DNA of 64,000 nucleotides from JAJYVT01 sp027339205 (lineage in GTDB: Bacteria > Actinomycetota > Acidimicrobiia > Acidimicrobiales > RAAP-2), in the NCBI GenBank assembly GCA_027339205.1, contig DAHWOV010000041.1:1-64000 (forward strand). The letters are read 5' to 3'. Made by a program: the position numbers and the translations under genes. Positions 48,109 through 55,532 of the stretch are shown here, piece by piece; position 1 is the first letter of the stretch; each line of letters starts with the position of its first letter. Below the pieces are notes generated by a model that was not told the DNA's origin, made no database searches, and saw only the letters and a list, made by a program, of their open reading frames with translations.

Positions 48109-50121
48109 TCAGCGCCGCGCCGGAGCCGTCGAGATGGAGTGTCGCGTCAACAGGCGCTGCACGTCGAACCATGCCCACACGCCGCCGGTCTCGTCCGGGC
48201 GGCCGAGGGCGTCGGTCACGTAGCCGGCCACGGTCTTGGGTGCCAGCCCGAAGTGCTCGACCAGGACCGTCGAGACGCGGTAGCGCACCAGGAACTCCCT
48301 GAGTGCCCGGACCGAGCGCTGATCGACCGCCGGAAGCGCCGCGGGCGCTGTCGCGAGCTGCGACTGGGCAAAGGCGGGTGTGTAGGCGTCCGACAGGAGC
48401 CGCTCCACGACACGCGGCTCGAGCAGGGTCGGGGTGGAGACGCTCGTCCCGCCCGGCCCGTCGGGGACGAAGGCGTCGGCGCCGAACACCTTGAAGCGCA
48501 TGCCGGCGATCGCTTGGAACGTGAGGTTCCACTCCGCGTCGTTGCGCAACGGGTAGGGGTAGGTGAGCACCGGTGACCCGGCGGGGATCCGGTCGAGCGC
48601 GCGCGAGGTGAAGAAGGCGGGCGACAGCGTGGGAGCGGCGGGGTACGGCGAGCCAGGGATCAGCGGAGCAAGCGCGACGATCGCGACGACGCCGGGCGCG
48701 GCGAGCCTCTCGAGCCCTCTTCGCCGGCGGTGGGCGCCGTTCCGGCTCCTGACCATCTCGTCGATCCCGACGCCGAGCGCCGCCGCGGCGAACAGCTGCA
48801 CGAAGAGGTCGAACCGCACGTCGAGGATGTCCTGGAGGAACGGCACGCGCGCGAGCACCCAGGCGGGGAGCGGGACACCGGTGGAGTGGGTGTCGACGAC
48901 GAGCTGGGGCCCGAGCGCGAGGATCGCCGAGGCAACGAGCATCGACACGAAGAAGACGAGCTCGCCCCGCCGGCGGTAGACCCACGCGAAAGTGGCGAGC
49001 ACGACGACCAGGGGGACGCCGAGGTACAGGCCGTTCTCGCTGTAGTTGCCGCCGACGAGGGCGTCGCCGTGCGCCTTCAGCGCGGCCGGCGCGAGGAGCT
49101 GGTCGGAGGTGGGCAGGACCGGCCCCAGCAAGTCCCCGCGGAACCCCGAGAGCCCTGAGAGCCGATGCGGTGGCCCGACGACGTGTTGCGGTCCGCTGAT
49201 CGACATCCAGACGGGGTACGCGAGCGCAGCCGCACACACCGCCGCGCACGAGATCGCCGCGATCGCGACGTGCGGAAGACGGTCCCTCAGCGTGCGCCGT
49301 CGTGCCACGGCGAGCGCGGCGAGCGCGGCGACGCCGACGAGCGCCACGACGATCGTCATCGCCAGGACTTCGGGCGAGATGTAGTACTGCAGCGCGAGCA
49401 GCACGCCGAGGAAGAGGCCGTCTCGCAATGCGCCGTGACGCTGGCGGACGACGATCTCGTCGAGGAGCACGAGGATGATCGGCGGGATGAACAGCGTCAC
49501 GAGGAAAACGTGGCTCCCGCCTTGCCCGATCATGTAGGGGGAGAAGCCGTACAGCAGTCCGCCGACGAAGGCTGCAGCCCATGACCGCACCCAGCGGCGA
49601 AGCGCAAGGCACATGGCCAGCGCCGAGGTGGCGAGCGCGACGACGAGCAGGATGTCGTAGGTGGCGACCGTGCCGATCGTGAGCTGGAGCGGCGCGGACG
49701 CGAGCCCGAGCAAGGGGGATGACGTGTTGATGGCGAGGTTGATCCCCTTGGGGTAGTTCATCCACGTCGAGAAGAACGGGTTCAGTCCGTGACTGATCGC
49801 GTACAGCGGCCAGCGGAGGAACCACACCTCCTGCGCCTGGTCGCCGCAGTTGCACCCGGGCATGCTGCTCGTCTGCGCGAACAGGATGCGGTGGTAGGCG
49901 AAGATCGCGGCGGCGGCATACAGCACCGCGGTGCCGGCCGCCGGGACGGCGGCCGGCACCGCGGTGCCTCGTCGTGTGCGGCGCCATGGGCTTGCCTCGG
50001 GGTCTTGCGCGACGCGGCGGGCGGACCGCGCTCCTCGAGCCCACGACGCTCCGGCGTCGATGCCGGCCCTCGCATCGGTGGTGGCCGCGCGAGTGGAGAC
50101 CGGTGGGATCCCCTGGGCCAT
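48109..50121 (-). CDS. Polytopic membrane protein, GT-C glycosyltransferase-like
   Basis: 670 residues with roughly 12 hydrophobic segments. A luminal loop after TM1 holds YHRILFAQTSSMPGCNCGDQAQEVWFLRW, reminiscent of the acidic first loop of GT-C enzymes that use lipid-linked sugars. A large C-terminal extracytoplasmic region follows (about 480-670). No cytoplasmic nucleotide-sugar domain. The ATG at 50121 is 8 nt after TAGGGT (50135-50130); an upstream start at 50181 lacks signals. Transfer of a polyprenyl-linked sugar to an envelope polymer is a guess. Confidence 0.7.
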   Translation of the reverse strand: MAQGIPPVSTRAATTDARAGIDAGASWARGARSARRVAQDPEASPWRRTRRGTAVPAAVPAAGTAVLYAAAAIFAYHRILFAQTSSMPGCNCGDQAQEVWFLRWPLYAISHGLNPFFSTWMNYPKGINLAINTSSPLLGLASAPLQLTIGTVATYDILLVVALATSALAMCLALRRWVRSWAAAFVGGLLYGFSPYMIGQGGSHVFLVTLFIPPIILVLLDEIVVRQRHGALRDGLFLGVLLALQYYISPEVLAMTIVVALVGVAALAALAVARRRTLRDRLPHVAIAAISCAAVCAAALAYPVWMSISGPQHVVGPPHRLSGLSGFRGDLLGPVLPTSDQLLAPAALKAHGDALVGGNYSENGLYLGVPLVVVLATFAWVYRRRGELVFFVSMLVASAILALGPQLVVDTHSTGVPLPAWVLARVPFLQDILDVRFDLFVQLFAAAALGVGIDEMVRSRNGAHRRRRGLERLAAPGVVAIVALAPLIPGSPYPAAPTLSPAFFTSRALDRIPAGSPVLTYPYPLRNDAEWNLTFQAIAGMRFKVFGADAFVPDGPGGTSVSTPTLLEPRVVERLLSDAYTPAFAQSQLATAPAALPAVDQRSVRALREFLVRYRVSTVLVEHFGLAPKTVAGYVTDALGRPDETGGVWAWFDVQRLLTRHSISTAPARR

Positions 50122-50129
50122 GGGCCGAG

Positions 50130-50135
50130 ACCCTA
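50130..50135 (-). promoter_or_regulatory. -10 box TAGGGT of the GT-C-like gene (leaderless)
   Basis: TAGGGT on the minus strand, 8 nt, ATG 50121. Confidence 0.55.
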
Positions 50136-50200
50136 TCGGCCGCGCGCTCGCCCCGTCGGCAACGGTCGGCGGCTTCGGCACCGGGCGGCCGCCGCTCCGC

Positions 50201-50668
50201 TCACCACCGCTTGCGTCGGCCCGAGGAGTGCAGTTCGGCGAGGTAGCGGTTGTACGCCGCGAGCTCCTCGTCGAGGGCTTCCCCGTCGAGGCCGTGCTCG
50301 TCGAGGGCCCCCTCGTCCAGGCGGTGATCGTCTCGGCCGTGCTGCTCCGGGCCGGTGGAGCGGCCCGAGACGCTGCGAGGATCCGCCACGGGGTCGGGCT
50401 GGTCGTGGACCAGCTTCCACCACAGGTAGACCGCGTAGCCGGTGAAGAACGGCCACTCGAACACGTAGGCCCAGCTCAACGTGTTCCCCTGCCGCACGCG
50501 CTGGACCTGCCACCAGAACAGCGCGAGGAATGCGGGGACGACGACGGCCAGCGTGGTGTGGAGGCCGATCGCACGCGCGGTCCACCAGATGCTGGAGGAG
50601 CTCGGCCGAGAGGCGTCCGGGGCGGCCTTGACGCCCGGAGGCTCCGGGGCGGCGTCGGGGGTCGGCAC
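50201..50668 (-). CDS. Small two-TM membrane protein, unknown function
   Basis: 155 residues. Residues about 29-50 (AIGLHTTLAVVVPAFLALFWW) and 66-82 (WPFFTGYAVYLWWKLV) are membrane helices. The C-terminal half is acidic and low-complexity (DEGALDEHGLDGEALDEELAAY), then ends in GRRKRW. GTG 50668 is 8 nt after TAGTCT. I do not recognise a family. It is followed, on the same strand, by the GT-C-like gene. Confidence 0.7.
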   Translation of the reverse strand: MPTPDAAPEPPGVKAAPDASRPSSSSIWWTARAIGLHTTLAVVVPAFLALFWWQVQRVRQGNTLSWAYVFEWPFFTGYAVYLWWKLVHDQPDPVADPRSVSGRSTGPEQHGRDDHRLDEGALDEHGLDGEALDEELAAYNRYLAELHSSGRRKRW

Positions 50669-50676
50669 CGGCCGCG

Positions 50677-50682
50677 AGACTA
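50677..50682 (-). promoter_or_regulatory. -10 box TAGTCT of the two-TM protein gene (leaderless)
   Basis: TAGTCT on the minus strand, 8 nt, GTG 50668. Confidence 0.55.
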
Positions 50683-50745
50683 CCCAGCGCCGGGATTGAT
50701 CTCCGATCGGCCCGCGCGATGCGCGCCCTGCCCACCCGACAGGGG

Positions 50746-50751
50746 CAAGAT
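50746..50751 (+). promoter_or_regulatory. -10 box CAAGAT of glmU (leaderless)
   Basis: CAAGAT, 7 nt, ATG at 50759. Confidence 0.45.
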
Positions 50752-50758
50752 GAACGCC

Positions 50759-51931
50759 ATGAGCACCGGCCCGCTCTCCGCCGTCGTCCTCGCCGCGGGG
50801 GAGGGCACCCGCATGCGATCGCAGCGGCCCAAGCCGCTGCACCGGCTCTGTGGCCGGCCCATGGTGCTCCACGTCCTCGACGCGCTCGCAGAGCTCGACG
50901 TCGAGCGTGTGGTCGTCGTGGTCGGCCATCACGGGGAGTGGGTGAGCCGGACGCTGGTCGACCACGCGCCCAAGAGCCTCTCCATCGAGATCGTCACCCA
51001 GCACGAGCAGCGGGGGACCGGCGACGCGGCAGCCGTGGGGCTCACCGGCCTGCTCGCGGACACAGAGTCCGGGGACGACCAGGAGGGCGACGTGGTGGTC
51101 CTCCCGGGCGACACCCCGCTCGTGCGGCCACCGACGCTCGCCGCCCTCGTTCGCCACCATCGAGAGCGTCAGGCCGGCGCCACGCTGCTCGCGGCCGATG
51201 TCAGCGACGCCGCCGGCTATGGCCGCGTCGTCCGCGGCAAGGACGGGAGCGTCCTGCGGGTCGTAGAGGACCGCGACGCGACGGTAGAGGAGAGGCAGAT
51301 CACCGAGATCAACACCTCGATCTACTGCTTCAGGCGCAGCGTGCTCGCCCCGTCGCTCCGGCGGCTCCGGCCCGCCAACGAGCAGGGCGAGTACTACTTG
51401 ACCGACGTCGTGGGCGTCCTGTCGGCGGCCGGTTACCGGGTCGAGGCGCTCATGGTCGCCGATCCGATGGAGGCGGCGGGCGTCAACGATCGTGCCCAGC
51501 TCGCGATCGCAGAGGCCGAGCTCCGCGATCGCATCAACGAGCGGTGGATGAGGCGGGGCGTGACGATGTGGGACCCCGAGCGGACCTACGTGGACGCCGA
51601 GGTGCAGCTCTCCACCGACGTGTCGCTGCTCCCTGGGGTCATCCTTCGCGGCGAGTCGACGATCGGTGAGGCCGCCGAGATCGGCCCCCAGTCGACCCTG
51701 GTCGACACCAGGGTCGGCGAGCGCGCCGAGGTGCGCCACAGCGTGTGCGTCGGTGCCGTCGTGGGCGCGGGGGCGCGGGTCGGGCCCTTCGCGACGCTCG
51801 GGCCGGGCGCGGAGGTCGGGCCGGGAGCGATCGTCCCGCCGTTCACGGTCCTCGGCGCGGCCCTCGGCGGCCTGGGCGCCGGTCCTGTGCCCGACGCGGA
51901 GCCCGACGCGGAGCCCGACACCAGGAGATAG
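50759..51931 (+). CDS. glmU: GlmU-like N-acetylglucosamine-1-phosphate uridylyltransferase, acetyltransferase half truncated
   Basis: 390 residues; bifunctional GlmU usually has about 455-490. The uridylyltransferase domain is complete: VVLAAGEGTRMRSQRPKPLH, EQRGTGDAAA, VLPGDTPLV, EINTSIYCF and YYLTDVV. The left-handed beta-helix begins (ERTYVDAEVQLSTDVSLLPGVIL) but stops after GPFATLGPGAEVGPGAIV. The following segment that holds the acetyl-CoA and GlcN-1-P active-site Lys, Tyr and Asn residues is replaced by an Ala/Gly/Pro tail with a DAEP repeat. UTP-dependent nucleotidyl transfer is expected, acetylation probably not. prs follows 10 bp downstream with its own promoter. Confidence 0.88.
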   Translation: MSTGPLSAVVLAAGEGTRMRSQRPKPLHRLCGRPMVLHVLDALAELDVERVVVVVGHHGEWVSRTLVDHAPKSLSIEIVTQHEQRGTGDAAAVGLTGLLADTESGDDQEGDVVVLPGDTPLVRPPTLAALVRHHRERQAGATLLAADVSDAAGYGRVVRGKDGSVLRVVEDRDATVEERQITEINTSIYCFRRSVLAPSLRRLRPANEQGEYYLTDVVGVLSAAGYRVEALMVADPMEAAGVNDRAQLAIAEAELRDRINERWMRRGVTMWDPERTYVDAEVQLSTDVSLLPGVILRGESTIGEAAEIGPQSTLVDTRVGERAEVRHSVCVGAVVGAGARVGPFATLGPGAEVGPGAIVPPFTVLGAALGGLGAGPVPDAEPDAEPDTRR

Positions 51932-51934
51932 CGT
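51929..51934 (+). promoter_or_regulatory. -10 box TAGCGT of prs (leaderless), overlapping the glmU stop codon
   Basis: TAGCGT begins with the TAG stop of glmU (51929-51931). It is followed by 7 nt and the GTG at 51942. Confidence 0.55.
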
Positions 51935-51941
51935 CGTCGAC

Positions 51942-52922
51942 GTGGAGTTCATCCCGCGTCGGCGCCTCGTCCTCGTCTCGGGCCGCTCTCACCCCGTGCT
52001 CGCCGAGCAGATTGCGGCGCACCTCGGCGTGGAGCTGAGCGAGGCGAACCTCCGGGAGTTCGCCAACGGCGAGATCCACTGCCGTTACGACATGTCGGTC
52101 CGGGGCTGCGACGTCTTCATCGTGCAGACGCACTGCGGTCCGGTGAACGACGCGCTCATGGAGCAGCTCATCATGATCGACGCCGCCAAGCGAGCGTCGG
52201 CGAAGAGGATCACCGCGGTCTGTCCCTACTACGGCTACTCGCGCCAGGATCGCAAGGCGACGGGAAGGGAGCCGATCACCGCCAAGCTCGTGGCGGATGT
52301 CTTGTCCGCGGCAGGCGCTGATCGGGTGGTGAGCGTCGACCTGCACTCAGGGCAGATCCAGGGGTTCTTCGACGTGCCGTTCGACCATCTCACCGCGACC
52401 CCGGTGCTCGAGTCTTACCTGCGCGAGCACTTCGACGACTGCTCCTCGGACATGGTCGTCGTCGCGCCCGACGCTGGCCGCGTGAAGGTCGCCGAGCGCT
52501 TCAGCCAGCACCTCGGCTCCGACCTCGCGCTCGTCCACAAGACGCGCCCGCGGGGCACCGCCAACCAGGTCGAGGCGCGCCATGTCGTCGGTGACGTCGC
52601 CGGACGTCGGTGCGTGATCATCGACGACATGATCGACACCGCGGGGACCGTGTGCGCTGCCGCAGAGCTCCTCGCTGACGCGGGCGCGTCCGACGTCTGG
52701 GCCATGGCAACCCACCCCGTCCTCTCGGACCCGGCCGCAGACAGGCTCAAGGCGTCGCCGATCTCGAGGGTGGTGGTGACCGACACGCTGCCGGTTTCCG
52801 AGGACCGGCTGTTCGAGAAGCTCGAAGTCCTGTCGGTCGCCAAGGTCATCGCCGACGCGATCGACGCGGTCTTCGAGGACACCTCCGTGTCGGAGATCTT
52901 CGGCGGCGAGAACCTCGCCTGA
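51942..52922 (+). CDS. prs: Ribose-phosphate pyrophosphokinase
   Basis: 326-residue PRPP synthetase making 5-phosphoribosyl-1-pyrophosphate from ribose-5-phosphate and ATP. LVSGRSHPVLAEQIA and FANGEIHCRY open the first domain; ITAVCPYYGYSRQDRK is the ATP flexible loop, VSVDLHSGQIQGFF the Mg site, VVAPDAGRVKVAERF follows, and VIIDDMIDTAGT is the PRPP loop. Full length. It would use ribose-5-phosphate such as that from the nucleoside salvage genes at 28859-35158. Confidence 0.96.
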   Translation: MEFIPRRRLVLVSGRSHPVLAEQIAAHLGVELSEANLREFANGEIHCRYDMSVRGCDVFIVQTHCGPVNDALMEQLIMIDAAKRASAKRITAVCPYYGYSRQDRKATGREPITAKLVADVLSAAGADRVVSVDLHSGQIQGFFDVPFDHLTATPVLESYLREHFDDCSSDMVVVAPDAGRVKVAERFSQHLGSDLALVHKTRPRGTANQVEARHVVGDVAGRRCVIIDDMIDTAGTVCAAAELLADAGASDVWAMATHPVLSDPAADRLKASPISRVVVTDTLPVSEDRLFEKLEVLSVAKVIADAIDAVFEDTSVSEIFGGENLA

Positions 52923-52943
52923 CGCGGGCACGACGCGAATCCG

Positions 52944-54074
52944 ATGCCAGAGGCGTCCGGGCACTGCGACGAGCGGTTCGCAAGCGTCCGGTCCGCGTTC
53001 GAGAGGAACCTCTCGGACGGATCGGACCTCGGGGCGTCCTGCGCCGTCCACCTCGACGGTGAGCCCGTGGTCGACCTCTGGGGGGGCTACGTGGACCCCG
53101 ACCGGACGACGCCCTGGTCCGCCGACACCATCGTCAACGTCTGGTCGACCACCAAGACGATGACCGCACTGGTCGCGCTCATGCTGGCCGACGCGGGCGA
53201 GCTCGACGTCGCCGCGCCTGTCGAGCGCTACTGGCCGGAGTTCGCAGCGGGAGGCAAGCGCGACGTGGAGGTCCGCCACTTGCTGGGCCACACGTCGGGG
53301 CTTTCGGGCTGGGCGGCGCCCATGACGTTGGAAGACCTCTACGACTGGGAGAAGGCGACGGCGCTCCTCGCCGCCGAGGAGCCGTGGTGGACGCCCGGTT
53401 CGGCGTCCGGGTACCATGCGCTCACTCAAGGATACCTGGTCGGCGAGGTGGTCCGTCGGATCACCGGCCAGAGCGTCGGCCGGTTCTTCGCCGAGCAGGT
53501 GGCCGGCCCACTCCGTGCGGACTTCCTCATCGGCACCCCCGAGCAGGCTGACGAGCGGGTCGCGCCGGTGGTGCCGCCGGACCATCTCGCGCGCATCAAC
53601 CAGGAGGATGCGCCACTCGCCCTGCGCACGTTCCTCAATCCGCTGGTGCCCGCCGAGGCGTCGTCCAGCGCGCAATGGCGCCGGGCCGAGATCCCGGCCG
53701 CCAACGGCCACGGCAACGCGCGCTCGGTGGCGGCCGTCCACTCGGTCCTCGCGTGCGGAGGCGAAGCACGAGGGGTGCGGCTCCTCTCGGAGGCCGGCTG
53801 CGAGCGCGTCTTCGAGCAGCAGTCGGACGGCAAGGACCTGGTGCTCGGCGTGCCGCTGCGGTTCGGCTTGGGCTTCGCGCTCTCCGGCGGCCCGGTGCCC
53901 GAAGGACCGAGGATCTGCGCCTGGGGAGGGTGGGGCGGGTCCGTCGTGGTGGTGGACTTCGACAGGCGGCTGTGCGTGGCCTACGTCATGAACAAGATGG
54001 CGTCGGGCCTGGTCGGCGACGCGAGGGGGGCGGGGCTGGTCCAGGCGGCGCTCGAGGCGACGGCGAAGTCCTGA
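52944..54074 (+). CDS. Beta-lactamase-family serine hydrolase (class C/EstB-like)
   Basis: 376-residue serine hydrolase with the SxxK motif STTK (Ser68-Lys71) and the Tyr motif in GYHALTQGYL (YxN replaced by YHA). No signal peptide, so it is probably a cytoplasmic esterase or peptidase rather than a secreted beta-lactamase. The C-terminal GWGGSVVVVDFDRRLCVAYVMNKM matches EstB-type members. The true substrate is unknown. Confidence 0.87.
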   Translation: MPEASGHCDERFASVRSAFERNLSDGSDLGASCAVHLDGEPVVDLWGGYVDPDRTTPWSADTIVNVWSTTKTMTALVALMLADAGELDVAAPVERYWPEFAAGGKRDVEVRHLLGHTSGLSGWAAPMTLEDLYDWEKATALLAAEEPWWTPGSASGYHALTQGYLVGEVVRRITGQSVGRFFAEQVAGPLRADFLIGTPEQADERVAPVVPPDHLARINQEDAPLALRTFLNPLVPAEASSSAQWRRAEIPAANGHGNARSVAAVHSVLACGGEARGVRLLSEAGCERVFEQQSDGKDLVLGVPLRFGLGFALSGGPVPEGPRICAWGGWGGSVVVVDFDRRLCVAYVMNKMASGLVGDARGAGLVQAALEATAKS

Positions 54075-54132
54075 CGCCCCTGGAGCGGCGCTCCACCCGC
54101 ACGCTAGGCTTGAAGCCCGCTGCCGCGATGCC

Positions 54133-54162
54133 CGACCTCCTCGTCGCGCGAGAGGGAGGTCG
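54133..54162 (+). repeat. Hairpin in the rplY leader
   Basis: CGACCTCC (54133-54140) pairs with GGAGGTCG (54155-54162) around a 14-nt loop, 69 bp before the rplY start. It may be part of a leader RNA; no T-run follows. Confidence 0.45.
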
Positions 54163-54230
54163 TCCCTGCACCACCGGCAGCGACGCCGGTCATGCCGGTG
54201 ATGCCCTAGGTTTTTCGAAGGAGACCCTCC

Positions 54231-54881
54231 ATGGCCGAGATCGTCCTGGAAGCGGAGGCCGGAAGGCCCCTCGGCTCTGCCGCGTCCCGGCGACTGCGTG
54301 CCGAAGGGAAGATCCCTGGGATCGTCTACGGCCACGGCACCGAGCCGGTGCCGGTGGCGATCGCGGCCCGGGACCTCCGAGTCGCGCTGTCCGGGCAGGC
54401 GGGGACGAACACGCTCCTCTCGCTGCGTGCCGGCGGCAAGACGTACCTCACGGTGGCTCGTGAGCTCCAGCACCACCCGGTGCGCGGCACGGTCACCCAT
54501 GTCGACTTCCAGATCGTCCGCCACGACGAGGTCATCGCGGCGGACGTGCCCATCTTCCTCGAGGGGGAGGCGATCGAGGTCCATCACGGCGACGGGCTCG
54601 TCGACCAGCAGCTGTTCACCCTCCCGGTACGCGCGAAGCCGGCGGACATCCCGACGCACTTCGAGGTGGACATCTCGGCGCTCACGATCGGCGGCGTGAT
54701 CCGGGTGGGTGATCTCGGTCTTCCGAGCGGGGTGTCAGTGGATCTCGACGACGAGGTGCCGGTCGTGACGGGTGTGCCGCCCAGGGTGCAGGCCGGCGCA
54801 GAGGAGGGGGAGGGCGCCCCTGCCTCGGCTGGCGAAGCGGGAGGCGGGGAGCCTGCCGCGCCTGAGCTGCACGAGGGCTAA
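54231..54881 (+). CDS. rplY: Ribosomal protein bL25, CTC form
   Basis: 216-residue general-stress (CTC) type bL25 binding 5S rRNA. The N-terminal L25 domain (about 1-92) starts LEAEAGRPLGSAASRRLRAEGKIPGIVYGHG; the C-terminal TL5 domain (about 98-185) follows; an acidic Ala/Glu/Gly tail ends the protein. GAAGGAG lies ahead of the ATG. The rplY-pth-mfd order is conserved in many bacteria. Confidence 0.95.
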   Translation: MAEIVLEAEAGRPLGSAASRRLRAEGKIPGIVYGHGTEPVPVAIAARDLRVALSGQAGTNTLLSLRAGGKTYLTVARELQHHPVRGTVTHVDFQIVRHDEVIAADVPIFLEGEAIEVHHGDGLVDQQLFTLPVRAKPADIPTHFEVDISALTIGGVIRVGDLGLPSGVSVDLDDEVPVVTGVPPRVQAGAEEGEGAPASAGEAGGGEPAAPELHEG

Positions 54882-54965
54882 GCCCTGGCGCCGCTCTTCG
54901 GCGGGCGCGGACGGGGCCGCGACCGCGACGCGGGCTCTCACTGGGGCACCCCCGCCGACGTCCTC

Positions 54966-55532
54966 GTGGTCGGGCTCTCCAACCCCGGTCCCGACTACGA
55001 GGGCACGCGGCACAATGTCGGTGCTGAGGCCGTGCGAGCCGTCTCCAGGCGCTGCGGCACGGGCCGCCTGCGACCGGAGAAGGGTCAGCGAGCGGTCGTC
55101 GAGGAGGTCCGGATCGGCGCCGTGAGGGTCGCGCTGGCCATCCCCAACACGTACATGAACGAGTCGGGCGCGACAGTGCGGCCGCTCATGCGGCGCTTCG
55201 GCATCGAGGACCCCTCCCGCCTCGTGGTCCTCCACGACGAGCTCGACCTCCCGCCGGGCCGGGTTCGGGTCAAGCTCGGTGGCGGCCTCGCCGGGCACAA
55301 GGGCCTGCAATCGGTGCGCGACCATCTGCACACCGCCGAGTTCGTGAGGGTCAGGATCGGGATCGGGAAGCCGCCGGGAAGGCAGCAGGGGGCGGACTAC
55401 GTGTTGCGGCGTCCGGGCAAGGCGGAGCGTGCGCTGCTCGACGGCGCAATCGAAACGGCGGCCGACGCGGTCGAGATCATCGTGAATGAGGGAGTGGGTG
55501 CTGCGATGAACAGGTGCAACGGTGACGGCTGA
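54966..55532 (+). CDS. pth: Peptidyl-tRNA hydrolase
   Basis: 188 residues. VVGLSNPGPDYEGTRHNVG carries the catalytic Asn and His; PNTYMNESG, HDELDLPPGRVRVKLGGGLAGHKGL and VRIGIGKPP follow in order. The enzyme frees tRNA from stalled peptidyl-tRNA. GTG 54966 leaves only one residue before the first beta strand, so a start further up is possible; the same frame is open back to the rplY stop (CTG 54885). It overlaps mfd by 11 bp. Confidence 0.92.
   Translation: MVGLSNPGPDYEGTRHNVGAEAVRAVSRRCGTGRLRPEKGQRAVVEEVRIGAVRVALAIPNTYMNESGATVRPLMRRFGIEDPSRLVVLHDELDLPPGRVRVKLGGGLAGHKGLQSVRDHLHTAEFVRVRIGIGKPPGRQQGADYVLRRPGKAERALLDGAIETAADAVEIIVNEGVGAAMNRCNGDG

Noticed and set aside
52347..54659. 770-codon minus-strand ORF across prs, the serine hydrolase and rplY
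   Set aside because: Covers three recognised genes on the other strand and has the low-complexity look of antisense GC-rich reading.
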